Of a DNA stretch of 64,000 bases, positions 34,865 to 43,572 are shown in pieces. The translations under genes were made by a program, and so were the position numbers. The notes under the pieces are model-generated. The model saw only the letters and a program-made list of their open reading frames with translations, made no database searches and was not told the origin of the DNA. Numbering within the stretch: the stretch's first letter is position 1; each line of letters begins with the position of its first letter. Source of the stretch: Pelagibius sp. Alg239-R121 (GTDB taxonomy: Bacteria; Pseudomonadota; Alphaproteobacteria; Kiloniellales; Kiloniellaceae); contig NZ_CAMZOF010000002.1 in the NCBI RefSeq assembly GCF_947331435.1, positions 656,566 through 720,565 on the forward strand. The letters run 5' to 3'.

Positions 34865-35686
34865 TCAGATCACCGCTTTGCGCAGGTAGTGCGAAATGAC
34901 TTCGCCCAACACGATCAGCAAAAGGATCGCCAGGATTACCATCGTCACCCCACCGTAGTTGAAGCTGTTCATCTGCCGGAAAAACAGCAACCCCAAACCC
35001 CCGGCCCCGACCAGCCCCATGACAGCCGAGCGGCGGATGTTGATATCCCATTCGAAGATGACCGTCGCGAGGACAACCGGATAAATCTGCGGCAGGATCC
35101 CGTAATACATCACCTGGAACTGATTCCCGCCGACCGCGCGGATCGCCTCGACCGGTTTGGCATCGATGTTTTCGATCGCTTCGGCGGTGATTTTCGAGAT
35201 GAAACCGACCGACCGCATGGCAATCGCCAGGATACCGGGTAAAGCCCCCAAGCCAACGGCACTGACGAAGATCAATGCCCAGACGATTTCATGTACCGAT
35301 CGGCTGAGCACCATCAGAAATCGGCCGACCGGATAGAGGATATGGCGGCTGGGCGTTACGTTGGCTGCTCCGAGCCAGGCCACGGGCAGTGAAAAGAAAC
35401 AGCCCAGAACCGTACCTACACAGGCCATCATAAAGGTTTCGATGGTCGGTAGGATCAATTCCGATACCAAGCCGAGATCCAGCTGAATATAACGTCCGAA
35501 AGAGGCCAGAACGCCGCTCCGGCCTCCGATGCGCGACCAGTCCGTATCCTCGATAATCGTGCCGTTCACACACCAAGCGGTAAAGAGGATGAAGAGGCCC
35601 CAGATAAGCGCCAGCCGGAGCTGGCGTTTGCGGCGCAATCCCGTCTGAAGATTCAGGCTGCCCGCAAGAGAGTCTGTCGCTGACAT
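34865..35686 (-). CDS. phnE: phosphonate ABC transporter permease (first PhnE)
   Basis: A 273-residue permease with RSVHEIVWALIFVSAVGLGA, IRAVGGNQFQVMYYGILPQI (ABC coupling loop) and RRSAVMGLVGAGGLGLLFF, typical PhnE motifs. Close spacing (3 bp after phnC, 4 bp before the second permease) supports one transcription unit phnD-C-E-E-A-Y. Confidence 0.92.
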   Translation of the reverse strand: MSATDSLAGSLNLQTGLRRKRQLRLALIWGLFILFTAWCVNGTIIEDTDWSRIGGRSGVLASFGRYIQLDLGLVSELILPTIETFMMACVGTVLGCFFSLPVAWLGAANVTPSRHILYPVGRFLMVLSRSVHEIVWALIFVSAVGLGALPGILAIAMRSVGFISKITAEAIENIDAKPVEAIRAVGGNQFQVMYYGILPQIYPVVLATVIFEWDINIRRSAVMGLVGAGGLGLLFFRQMNSFNYGGVTMVILAILLLIVLGEVISHYLRKAVI

Positions 35687-35689
35687 CGC

Positions 35690-36442
35690 TTACAGCACTT
35701 CCATCGCATAAATGTCTTCAAGGTCGGCATCGCGCAGTGTGCGAGTCTCACCGTCGAATTTCTTGATCCCGTCCTGCAGGCCAATGATGCGGTTGCAGAA
35801 CTCCTTGGCCAGCTGCACGTCGTGAATGTTACACAACGCCGGCACACGCAGCTCTTTTGCTATCTCGCGAATCAGCGCCATCACTTCCTGTGAAATTTTG
35901 GGGTCGAGGGCGGAGGTCGGCTCGTCCAGAAGCAGCAGTTTCGGTTGCTGCATCAGGGCACGAGCGATCCCGACCCGCTGACGCTGGCCGCCGCTCAACT
36001 CGTCGGCACGTTTATCCACATGATCGCTTAGGCCGACACGCTCTAGAAAATCGAGCGCCTGCCGAATATCGTCCTTGGTAAAATGCCGGAACAGGCTACG
36101 CAGATTTCCGGTGTATCCCAATCGCCCGGAGAGCACGTTGTCCATGACCGACATGCGGTTGATCAGATTGAATTCCTGAAAAATCATTCCGACATCGCGG
36201 CGCAGTTCTCGCAACGCCCGCGGTTTGAGCGCCCGCACATCTTGATCCAGCAGGGTGATCGTACCGTCGGTCGGCTCCACCAACCGGTTGACACAGCGGA
36301 TAAGGGTCGACTTTCCGGCACCGCTTGGCCCGATGATGGCCAGGAAATCGTCGCCTTCGACGTCGAAATCGATCCCCTTTAGAATTTCAGGGCCCTTGCC
36401 GGAGTATCGGACTTTCAGATTCCGTACAGACAGGACGGCCAT
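35690..36442 (-). CDS. phnC: phosphonate ABC transporter ATP-binding protein
   Basis: A 250-residue ATPase with Walker A GPSGAGKST (~37-45), the ABC signature LSGGQRQRVGIARAL (~150-164), Walker B LLLLDEPTSALD and the H-loop CNIHDVQLA. I start at MAVLSV (36442) with GGGAGAG upstream; the longer frame lacks a family N-terminus. It energises phosphonate uptake by PhnE. Confidence 0.92.
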   Translation of the reverse strand: MAVLSVRNLKVRYSGKGPEILKGIDFDVEGDDFLAIIGPSGAGKSTLIRCVNRLVEPTDGTITLLDQDVRALKPRALRELRRDVGMIFQEFNLINRMSVMDNVLSGRLGYTGNLRSLFRHFTKDDIRQALDFLERVGLSDHVDKRADELSGGQRQRVGIARALMQQPKLLLLDEPTSALDPKISQEVMALIREIAKELRVPALCNIHDVQLAKEFCNRIIGLQDGIKKFDGETRTLRDADLEDIYAMEVL

Positions 36443-36506
36443 TCTAGCTCTCCCTTTTCGCCTGCCCCGCCCTTGCTTCAGCACGAGCGGGGCATCGGCC
36501 GCTGTC

Positions 36507-37412
36507 CTATTTCTTCGCGTCTTTGGCTGCTTTAAGATCGCGAATGATGTCGTAGTCCGTGTCTTTCATCGCCACAAAGCGGCTGGCGTTGACGTTCTCC
36601 AGATACTTGCGCCCGTCCTCGCTGTCGCTCAGCGTCAGGAAGGCTTTCTGAATCTGACCGACGATTTCATCGCAAAGATCCCCATTAACGACAAAGGGGT
36701 CCTGCGGAATGACCGGTGAAGACCAGAGCACGACGTAGTCCTCCATCTTCGCAAGTCCCCGATCGATCACATTGTCCAGCCGGTGCGTTGCGACAAAGGC
36801 TGCATCGACCTGTTCTTCGATGACCGCAACCGCCGAGAGATCATGACCGCCGGTGTAGACAACACGCGAAAAATAGTCTTCGAGATCGGAACCGATCACT
36901 TTGGTAAAGGATACCCGTGGCAGAAGATTGCCGGAGGTGCTAGCCGGATCGGTCAGACCGATCACCGAACCTTTGATATCCTCGATGCTCTTAAAACCGG
37001 AATCCGCGCGGGCCACCAGGACAGCCTTATATCCGGGCCCTTCTTCCTGGAAATGTCCTTTGTGTTTTGCATAGGTCGCGACCACCTGAAGATCCGGGTC
37101 GCGCTCCTGCGCAATGACATAGGAATAGGGACCGTGCATCCCGATATCGACGAAGCCGCCGAGCATTGCTTCAACCACAGACGCGTAAGACGTTGGCAGG
37201 TAGAATTCAATGTTCTTACCGGTAGCTTCGCGCAACTGCTTCACGAGGGGTTGGTAGAGCGACAGCTCCTGCGTCGTTTCCTCAGTTGGGATCATGGAAA
37301 AGCGCAAGGCTTCAGGATTTTTACATTCTTGCGCTGCGGCCGCACCAACCGTAGCAAGGCTGGCGACAAGCGCACCGCCGACGACGGTCTTGATTTGCTT
37401 CCAGGTGTTCAT
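36507..37412 (-). CDS. phnD: phosphonate-binding periplasmic protein
   Basis: A 301-residue PhnD-type protein with a signal peptide (~1-27). It has SMIPTEETTQELSLYQPLV (~38-56), IGMHGPYSYVIAQERDPDLQ (~91-110), the phosphonate-binding region GLTDPASTSGNLLPR (~148-162) and GGHDLSAVAVIEEQVDAAFV. GGAGG precedes the ATG at 37412. The ligand spectrum cannot be read from sequence. Confidence 0.93.
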   Translation of the reverse strand: MNTWKQIKTVVGGALVASLATVGAAAAQECKNPEALRFSMIPTEETTQELSLYQPLVKQLREATGKNIEFYLPTSYASVVEAMLGGFVDIGMHGPYSYVIAQERDPDLQVVATYAKHKGHFQEEGPGYKAVLVARADSGFKSIEDIKGSVIGLTDPASTSGNLLPRVSFTKVIGSDLEDYFSRVVYTGGHDLSAVAVIEEQVDAAFVATHRLDNVIDRGLAKMEDYVVLWSSPVIPQDPFVVNGDLCDEIVGQIQKAFLTLSDSEDGRKYLENVNASRFVAMKDTDYDIIRDLKAAKDAKK

Positions 37413-37473
37413 TTTTTCCTCCGTTCGGTGAAATCGGCTGCGTTCATTTTTCTTCGCTGCCTTATTGTTTTTT

Positions 37474-38613
37474 TCAGGGAACAAGTTGGGGTCTGTTGTC
37501 GTTCAGGATGCCGTCGAGGGCGGCTGACTTCAAAAAGCTCTCTTTCGAGCCGATAAAGTTTTTACCGCGTTCACCCGCGAAGGCTTCGTCAATAATTGCC
37601 GCGCAGCTGTCATTTGGAACGCCATAGTCGGCAAAGCTGATACCCACCCCGGATGTCTTGAGAAATGCGGAGAGATCCTCGGCCGCTTTTTCAAGATCCT
37701 GTCCAAAAATCTCTTTCAGGCAATCTTCGCGGAAACCGCCCGTGCCAATCACCGACTTCAAGACCGTAGGCAGGGTAAAGGAACAGGCGATGCCGTGCGG
37801 CACACCCCAGCCCAAGGTGATTGGATATGAAAGGTTGTGCGCGATCGCCGTTCTCGTATTTGAGAACGCAAGACCGGCGCAGAGGGCAGCCTCTGCAATG
37901 TTGCTGCGCAGATCCAGATTCCCCAGATCAGATAAAAGGCTGGGCAGATCCCGCAGTATGATCTGAGATGCCGTAACGGCGTAGCGCGCGGACATCGGAT
38001 TTGCGTTGATGTTCCAGATGCTTTCCAGTGCATGCGATAAGGCATCAAGTCCCGTCGCAAGCGTAAGGTTATAGGGTTTGCCTAACATCAGGGCCGGATC
38101 GATCACCGCGGTTTCCGGATAGAGGTTTGGCCGGGCCAGGGAAAACTTACGTCCTCCCTCACCATCCCAGACGGTCGCCCAACTGGTCACTTCACTGCCG
38201 GTGCCTGCTGTAGTCGGAACGGCGATGACCGGAACGCCTGAGAGTTCCTCGGCACCGTCCTTGGTTTCCAAATACCGGCGCACTTTCTGAAAGTCGCCGT
38301 TAGCGGCGGCAAAAACCTTAGCCGAATCGATGACGGACCCACCCCCGATGGCAACAATAACTTCCGGACCGCCGGCCACGCCCCTGAAGCGGGCAGTTTG
38401 CGCATCAAGCACGCGGTAATCCGGGTTCGGCGCGATATCATCGAACACAAGCACTGGCTTGCCTGCCGTTTCGCTTAACTTTTGGGTCAGAGCCTGAAAC
38501 GGCGTGTCCGGGTAAGTCACGACTGCGTAGCTGCGCCCGCCGATCAGACTTGGCAGGTCTTTAAAGCGTCCAGCACCAAATTCGATTTTGACCGGATTAA
38601 AATAGGTCCACAT
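37474..38613 (-). CDS. iron-containing alcohol dehydrogenase, phosphonate-operon associated
   Basis: A 379-residue group III alcohol dehydrogenase: IVAIGGGSVIDSAKV (NAD binding, ~88-102), VPTTAGTGSEVTSW (~131-144) and metal-binding LATGLDALSHALES (~183-196) with a second His region AHNLSYPITLGWGVPHG. I start at MWTYFN (38613), seven bases after GGGAG. It is the first gene of the phosphonate operon. Because the next enzymes are phosphonoacetaldehyde dehydrogenase and phosphonoacetate hydrolase, it is likely to make phosphonoacetaldehyde, for example by oxidising 2-hydroxyethylphosphonate (inference). Confidence 0.85.
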   Translation of the reverse strand: MWTYFNPVKIEFGAGRFKDLPSLIGGRSYAVVTYPDTPFQALTQKLSETAGKPVLVFDDIAPNPDYRVLDAQTARFRGVAGGPEVIVAIGGGSVIDSAKVFAAANGDFQKVRRYLETKDGAEELSGVPVIAVPTTAGTGSEVTSWATVWDGEGGRKFSLARPNLYPETAVIDPALMLGKPYNLTLATGLDALSHALESIWNINANPMSARYAVTASQIILRDLPSLLSDLGNLDLRSNIAEAALCAGLAFSNTRTAIAHNLSYPITLGWGVPHGIACSFTLPTVLKSVIGTGGFREDCLKEIFGQDLEKAAEDLSAFLKTSGVGISFADYGVPNDSCAAIIDEAFAGERGKNFIGSKESFLKSAALDGILNDNRPQLVP

Positions 38614-38686
38614 TCGAAGCTCCCAGAACCGCGCTGTGCCGTGAATAAGCGCCAAGTCAGAGTAGCTTGATTGGTGGCATTCTATT

Positions 38687-38708
38687 TATCAAATTGATTA
38701 ACATGATA
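38687..38708. promoter_or_regulatory. candidate LysR operator in the divergent phosphonate promoter region
   Basis: TATCA at 38687-38691 and TGATA at 38704-38708 form an inverted repeat, flanking a near-palindromic ATCAAATTGAT-like core. It lies in the 114-bp AT-rich gap between the alcohol dehydrogenase and the LysR gene, just before the regulator's start. Motif-only. Confidence 0.5.
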
Positions 38709-38727
38709 GAAACGATATACTCACTCT

Positions 38728-39618
38728 ATGTTAAAAAACGCCCTCAGGTCCTTCCACGCCGTGGCTAGATACGGCGGATTTTCCGCAGCCTCCAAGGCGT
38801 TAAACCTCAGCCAGCCGACTCTGTCGACTCAGGTCAAGGCGTTGGAACAACGCTATGACGTCGAACTCTTCGGTCGCGCCCGGCGGGATGTGCATCTGAC
38901 GCTTGCCGGCAGCGAACTCTATCAAGTCACCACCAGGCTGCATCAGATCGAGGAGGAAGCCGAAGAGCTGCTCAATTCCCTCGGAGGTTTGCAATCCGGG
39001 ACGTTGCGCATTGCAGCGGTTGGGCCATTTCACGCGACCGATATGATCGTCGAATTCAAGTCGAACTACCCCAATATCGATGTCACGGTGCAGTTTGGAA
39101 ATTCACAACGCAGCTTTGAGCGGTTGCTCGCTTATGAGGCGGATGTGGGCTTGATTGCAGAGGTCAATTCCGACCCGCGCGTGATAACGATGCCTTATAG
39201 CGCGCACAACGTCGTCGTCTTCGTAAACGCTGTGCACCCATTTTTCGAACGCGACAGCATCTCTATTCACGAGCTGCAAGATCAAAAAGTCGTTCAGCGC
39301 GAGCGCGGGTCGACCACCCGTACCGCAATGGAGCGGGCGCTTGGCGAACATGGTGTCACCATCGACCCGGTACTCGATATCGGGAGCCGGGAAGGCATCT
39401 GGAAAGCCGTCGAGCGGGGCCTGGGAATTGGCTTTGTCGCCGATTTCGAGTTTGTGGCACATCCAAATCTCAAACCGATCCCGATCCGGGATGCAACGGT
39501 GCGCACTCAGTATTTTTTGGCCTTTCTCGAAGAACGAAAACAGTCCCGGCTGATCCGGTCCTTCTGCGACGTTGCAAGCAGCCCTCAGGATGCCGGACGC
39601 TTGATAAGTGAGCGCTGA
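38728..39618 (+). CDS. LysR-family regulator of the phosphonate operon
   Basis: A 296-residue LysR protein: helix-turn-helix at ~9-40 (HAVARYGGFSAASKALNLSQ then TLSTQVKALE) and an effector domain with LRIAAVGPFHATDMI and LAYEADVGLIAEV. It is divergently transcribed from the phosphonate operon with a 114-bp shared promoter region, the usual arrangement for a LysR regulator and its target. The probable inducer is the transported phosphonate or an intermediate such as phosphonoacetaldehyde. Confidence 0.87.
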   Translation: MLKNALRSFHAVARYGGFSAASKALNLSQPTLSTQVKALEQRYDVELFGRARRDVHLTLAGSELYQVTTRLHQIEEEAEELLNSLGGLQSGTLRIAAVGPFHATDMIVEFKSNYPNIDVTVQFGNSQRSFERLLAYEADVGLIAEVNSDPRVITMPYSAHNVVVFVNAVHPFFERDSISIHELQDQKVVQRERGSTTRTAMERALGEHGVTIDPVLDIGSREGIWKAVERGLGIGFVADFEFVAHPNLKPIPIRDATVRTQYFLAFLEERKQSRLIRSFCDVASSPQDAGRLISER

Positions 39619-39889
39619 AACCTCCCGAATTGCCTGGTGCGGCGAACCGCATTCGAGGTCCTAAAGACCCGTTTCCGGCCTACGTCATGAGCGGACCAAA
39701 CCATCGGTGAATTTTACCTTCCGGCCAATACCCCAACTCACTGAAAATCGTTGATGTAACAGCTTCCCAGTTCCCGAAGTCCGGCTTCATCTCAAGCAGC
39801 TGGTCCCGCATCTCGCCACGATTTGCTATAGAGTTCGCTGGATACGCAAACACTTATGCTGTTATGGGCAGCAAACCTGGAGAAGATCT

Positions 39890-40432
39890 ATGAGCTTTTC
39901 TTTTGACGAGTTCGTCGCAGCGGTACGCGGCGCTGCAAAAGAACCTGATCCGAATTTGTCCGTGCGGACGTTACTGGAAAAGTACGTTTCCGACCCCAGC
40001 CCGATTATCACCCATACGCCGGAAGACGGAGAGGACGAAGTCATGTTGTTTGAAGACGACGCCCTTTCAATTTGGCGCTGCCGCTTTCGCCCCCACGTCA
40101 TCATGCCACCCCACGAGCATAGAGTGATAGCCCATATCGGAACTTATTCGGGCGAAGAGAAGAATATTCTCTTCCGGCGCGGTGATGGCCAGCTAAAGCA
40201 CAAAACCACGAAAATCGTTGGGCCCGGCGACGTGCTGTCACTGAACAAAGATTGTATCCACGCCGTTTCTGCCAACGGCGATATCTGTTCTCTGTCTCTC
40301 CATATCTATATGGGCCCCTTGATGAAATTGAAGCGTGGCCTGTTTGATTGGGAGACAGGTGTAAAATCCGACTTCTCTTTGGAGAACTTCGACAGATTAA
40401 AGCGCCCGGCGTCGGCTCTCCCTGCATATTAG
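39890..40432 (+). CDS. cupin-fold metal-dependent protein (cysteine-dioxygenase-like superfamily)
   Basis: A 180-residue single-domain cupin with PPHEHRVIAHIGTYSGEEKN (~70-90: HxH and downstream E metal ligands) and a second motif GDVLSLNKDCIHAVSANG (~115-132: H). This is the arrangement of a non-heme iron or related metal site. Related proteins are annotated as predicted cysteine-dioxygenase-like enzymes. It is a lone gene 270 bp after the LysR regulator and just before the candidate island boundary. Function not assigned. Confidence 0.7.
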   Translation: MSFSFDEFVAAVRGAAKEPDPNLSVRTLLEKYVSDPSPIITHTPEDGEDEVMLFEDDALSIWRCRFRPHVIMPPHEHRVIAHIGTYSGEEKNILFRRGDGQLKHKTTKIVGPGDVLSLNKDCIHAVSANGDICSLSLHIYMGPLMKLKRGLFDWETGVKSDFSLENFDRLKRPASALPAY

Positions 40433-40821
40433 CTGCCAAGCCGGCCAATCGCCCTACAGGATCGACGCCAACAGTCAGTATATTCATGGGGAGGTTCGGT
40501 CTCTTTATAAGAAGTTTCCCAAATTCGGCGATATGGTTGTTTGCCTTGACCCGAACGGCGAGTGCCCCGCCGAGTTTGCGGGGTTGGATAGGTATATTTT
40601 GAATTGGGAATGATTTGGTTGCGGGGGCCCGCAAACAACGACATTTACGAAACCCGTTAACTGCCTCAGCATAGCTTCAGGCACATCAGGATGATCGTTT
40701 TTGAACAGTCCCGCGCGTAGTGAACAATGTGCAGGAAGCCGAAACAACTGAACAGACTGTCATTCTCAGGCCCGGCAACGCGCGCGTGCTGGCATAAAAT
40801 GACTTTGAGTTGGCTTATTTC
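40433..40821. other. intergenic region at candidate island left boundary
   Basis: About 390 bp between the cupin gene and the convergent TauD-like gene. It contains the tRNA-fMet-like repeat at 40611-40628. Short minus-strand frames exist (for example 40505-40747), but they have no recognisable domain. Confidence 0.6.
40611..40628 (+). repeat. tRNA-fMet 3'-end-like direct repeat, left copy (candidate att)
   Basis: The 18-mer TGATTTGGTTGCGGGGGC is identical to 63931-63948, which spans the last 13 bases of the initiator tRNA gene plus flanking sequence. Integrases commonly recombine at tRNA 3' ends, leaving such repeats. About 40 bp from here also resemble 59231-59270. Confidence 0.55.
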
Positions 40822-41646
40822 TTAATACGGCTTGTCGCCCTTGACAGTCACCCTATTGCCGGAACGCACTTGTGGGTAATAATCCCACATAGCAATGTGT
40901 TGGACACAACGATTGTCCCAGAAAGCGATCGAGTTTTCCTGCCATCTGAAGCGTAGTTGAAACTGCGGTTGACTGTTGTGGTTGTAGAGAAATTGCAAGG
41001 TAGCGTCTCCTTCATTCTCCGGTAAACCACGGATGGCTGTCGTAAAAACCGGATTAACGAATATCGCCTTCCGGCCTGTCACAGGGTGAGTGCGAACGAC
41101 CGGATGCTCAGCACGAGGGAAATCCCGTTTGTCGTCGAGACCTTCGATAGCTGCGCGACGCCTATAGTTTGGCCCGCCATCATGTACGGCAATCAGCCCA
41201 TCCAGATATTGTTTCATCTTTTCTGATAATGCGTCGTAGGCGGCATACATACTGGAGAAGAGAGTATCTCCCCCCACTTCCGGAACGGTGTGTAAGTGCA
41301 GAATCGACCCCATTGGTGGTTCTGCATCGCAAGATACATCCGAATGCCAGCGTTCGCCCGCCACCTGTTTTGATTTTGCGTCCGCGTGGATCGGCAGAAC
41401 CTCGGGATGGCCGTTTTGCGAGGATGCATAAGGGTGCACCTCCAACTCTCCGAACAACCGGCCAAATCGTTTGAGCTGCTCAAGCGAAACGTTCTGGTCG
41501 CGAAAGAAGATCACCTGATAGTCCATGAGCATGCCGCGAAGCTCGTCAGACCGGCAACCAGACAGCGGTTTGGAAAGGTCAACTCCATGAACTTCCGCGC
41601 CTAAAACAGGTGTTATCGGCCTAACCTTAAACGTTTCAATTGGCAT
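40822..41646 (-). CDS. TauD/TfdA-family 2-oxoglutarate-dependent dioxygenase
   Basis: A 274-residue Fe(II)/2-oxoglutarate oxygenase: GVDLSKPLS near the start, the iron ligands H101 and D103 (GERWHSDVSC), distal His H250 (CVQHIAMWDY) and a C-terminal arginine for 2-oxoglutarate. I chose the ATG at 41646, nine bases after CAGGAG. It is the last gene of the seven-gene Tct operon. TauD relatives oxidise sulfonates, herbicides, carnitine-type compounds and others; substrate here unknown. Confidence 0.87.
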   Translation of the reverse strand: MPIETFKVRPITPVLGAEVHGVDLSKPLSGCRSDELRGMLMDYQVIFFRDQNVSLEQLKRFGRLFGELEVHPYASSQNGHPEVLPIHADAKSKQVAGERWHSDVSCDAEPPMGSILHLHTVPEVGGDTLFSSMYAAYDALSEKMKQYLDGLIAVHDGGPNYRRRAAIEGLDDKRDFPRAEHPVVRTHPVTGRKAIFVNPVFTTAIRGLPENEGDATLQFLYNHNSQPQFQLRFRWQENSIAFWDNRCVQHIAMWDYYPQVRSGNRVTVKGDKPY

Positions 41647-41712
41647 ATCTAAGGCTCCTGACTTTACCATCCAATACTGCCTCTCTGCTGGTCGCATGAA
41701 CGAGGATTCAGG

Positions 41713-43185
41713 TTATCCTTCGGAGGAGGCTGACAGAATCTGCGTCGGTTGGCCGTGTGCTTCGAAAACGGCCCCAGGATTCATGATGCCGTTCGGATCG
41801 ATAGCGGTTTTGATTGTCTGCATGACAGCCAGCTTTGTCTTGTCGGCGTAGCGTTGCAATTCCGATATTCTTAGTCTGCCGATTCCATGTTCCGCGCTAA
41901 TCGAACCGCCACATTGATGTGTTGTTTCATTGATTATCATCCGAGTGGTTTCCTGGATACCCGGGTGCATCTGTATGTAAGCCTGCTTCGATACATCTTG
42001 TGGCGGGAAGATATTGACGTGAATGTTTCCATCGCCGATGTGTCCATAGCAGTTGGCTCGAAGGCCGTCGTCCAGATAACGAATTGCCGTAATTGTCAGC
42101 TCAATAAATTTTTCGATCTGGCTGACCGGCACCGAAGTGTCTGAGCTGCATATGGCACCTTCTTTTTGATTGTATTCGTAGGCGAGCTCTCTGAGATTCC
42201 AAAGCGCTTCGCTTTGGCTGCGAGATTCGGCGAAAACGGCGTCAACGATGTTGCCTTGCTCAAGTTCCTGCTCAAGAACCTCTTCGAGAGACCACTGAAT
42301 CCCTTTGTGTCCTTCAATTTCTGCTACAACGCACCACTCAAAGGGTCCATCGAACGGATTACGCAGCGCCTCGAAATACTTGGTCGCCAGAGTGACTCCC
42401 AAGCCAGACATCAGCTCAAAAGCCGTCACAGTCTCGCCGAGCTTATTACGAATCTTGTGTAGCAGCTTCAACGCACTACCCGGCGCAGGGACGACGCACA
42501 TAACCGTGACAGAGTCTTCTGGCAACGGAGATAGTTTCAGCGCTGACGCTGTAATGATCCCCAGCGTCCCTTCAGAGCCGATGAGCAGGTGTCTTAAATC
42601 GAAACCGGTGTTGTTCTTGCGCAGAGGCTTCAGGTCATTGAGGACCGAACCGTCGGGCATAACGGCTTCGATCCCGAGGCACAAATCACGGCAGTTGCCG
42701 TACCTTAAAACCTGGATACCGCCAGCATTGCTGGCAAGATTTCCACCAATCGTGCAACTGCCTTCGGAGGCGAGCGACAATCCAAATCGGCGTCCGTGTT
42801 GTTCTGCAATCTTCTGAATACTAGCGAGAATGCATCCGGCTTCCGCGACAACCGTCTCGTCATCAATGCTGACAGAGCGGATCGCATTCATGCGCTCCAA
42901 AGAAAGAACGACCGGAAGGCTGCCGCTGATTTCCATGTGTCCTGCAACACCCCCTGTTCCTCCCCCAAAGGGAATGATACCAACCTGCGCCTCGTTGCAG
43001 GCCGCGACCACTTGAGAAACCTGTTGTGTCGACGAGGGAAGCAGCACAATAGAGGCATTGCCGCGGAAGTGACCCCTGGGATCGGCAAAGTACTTCCCGG
43101 CACTATCCGATGCGCACCAGCCCTTCGATCCTACGATCGACTTTAGTCGGTTCAGTAAACGAGAATCAGGGGTTTTCGCCTGCAT
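41713..43185 (-). CDS. FAD-linked oxidase / 2-hydroxyacid dehydrogenase (GlcD/D2HGDH-like)
   Basis: A 490-residue VAO-type flavoprotein. FAD-binding PCMH segment: IIPFGGGTGGVAGHM (~68-82), GGNLASNAGG (~150-159) and LIGSEGTLGIIT (~200-211). The C-terminal domain has NCYGHIGDGNIHVN (~378-391) and GGSISAEHGIGR (~430-441), the metal and substrate region of D-lactate/D-2-hydroxyglutarate dehydrogenases. It would oxidise a D-2-hydroxy acid to a 2-oxo acid, passing electrons to a quinone or electron-transfer flavoprotein. Confidence 0.88.
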   Translation of the reverse strand: MQAKTPDSRLLNRLKSIVGSKGWCASDSAGKYFADPRGHFRGNASIVLLPSSTQQVSQVVAACNEAQVGIIPFGGGTGGVAGHMEISGSLPVVLSLERMNAIRSVSIDDETVVAEAGCILASIQKIAEQHGRRFGLSLASEGSCTIGGNLASNAGGIQVLRYGNCRDLCLGIEAVMPDGSVLNDLKPLRKNNTGFDLRHLLIGSEGTLGIITASALKLSPLPEDSVTVMCVVPAPGSALKLLHKIRNKLGETVTAFELMSGLGVTLATKYFEALRNPFDGPFEWCVVAEIEGHKGIQWSLEEVLEQELEQGNIVDAVFAESRSQSEALWNLRELAYEYNQKEGAICSSDTSVPVSQIEKFIELTITAIRYLDDGLRANCYGHIGDGNIHVNIFPPQDVSKQAYIQMHPGIQETTRMIINETTHQCGGSISAEHGIGRLRISELQRYADKTKLAVMQTIKTAIDPNGIMNPGAVFEAHGQPTQILSASSEG

Positions 43186-43218
43186 GACTTTTGTCCAGGT
43201 AACACTGTGCTTTGCCGC

Positions 43219-43572
43219 TCAACCGGAAAACCAGGTTGAATAGCTGTTAGGTGATAGGATAACCGGCATGTGGTACGTCTTGTGTCGATCAGGCATCCGG
43301 AACCGCAGTACGACCTCCCTGGTTATCCCTTTTGCGTCGAACTGTAGATTTCGCTTATCCCAATAGTGGCCAGTGGTAAAAACGATCTCGTAAATGGCAT
43401 CAGCGTCGATGCCTGTCAGATCGACCTCCACCGAAACCCGGCCGCCTTCATCTGTGTCGACTGCGAAGATTCGTGTCGATTCCCGGGTATCAATCCGTGA
43501 CAGCGTGACAGCAATACCATCGGCGTGCGTGCCATCCATTCCGTTCAGCACATGTGATGAAACGCGCGCCAT
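43219..43572 (-). CDS. 5-hydroxyisourate hydrolase-like (transthyretin-like) protein with altered C-terminus
   Basis: A 117-residue protein with the transthyretin-like fold signature: SSHVLNG (His7), VTLSRID, EIVFTTGHYW and YHMPVILSPNSYST (His101). HIU hydrolases end in the tetrapeptide YRGS, which contributes to catalysis; here the protein ends YSTWFSG. It overlaps the TPP-enzyme stop by one base (TAATG). No uricase or OHCU decarboxylase gene is nearby, so it may have been recruited to another hydrolytic step. The family call is clear; the activity is not. Confidence 0.78.
   Translation of the reverse strand: MARVSSHVLNGMDGTHADGIAVTLSRIDTRESTRIFAVDTDEGGRVSVEVDLTGIDADAIYEIVFTTGHYWDKRNLQFDAKGITREVVLRFRMPDRHKTYHMPVILSPNSYSTWFSG

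Noticed and set aside
40505..40747. 80-codon minus-strand frame over the tRNA-like repeat, considered as a decayed gene
   Set aside because: Some stretches look protein-like, but no domain or homologue could be recognised, so it is left as intergenic.
43219..43572. Part of a uric-acid degradation pathway
   Set aside because: No uricase, OHCU decarboxylase, allantoinase or purine transporter in the window; the operon has carboxylate-transport and TPP genes.
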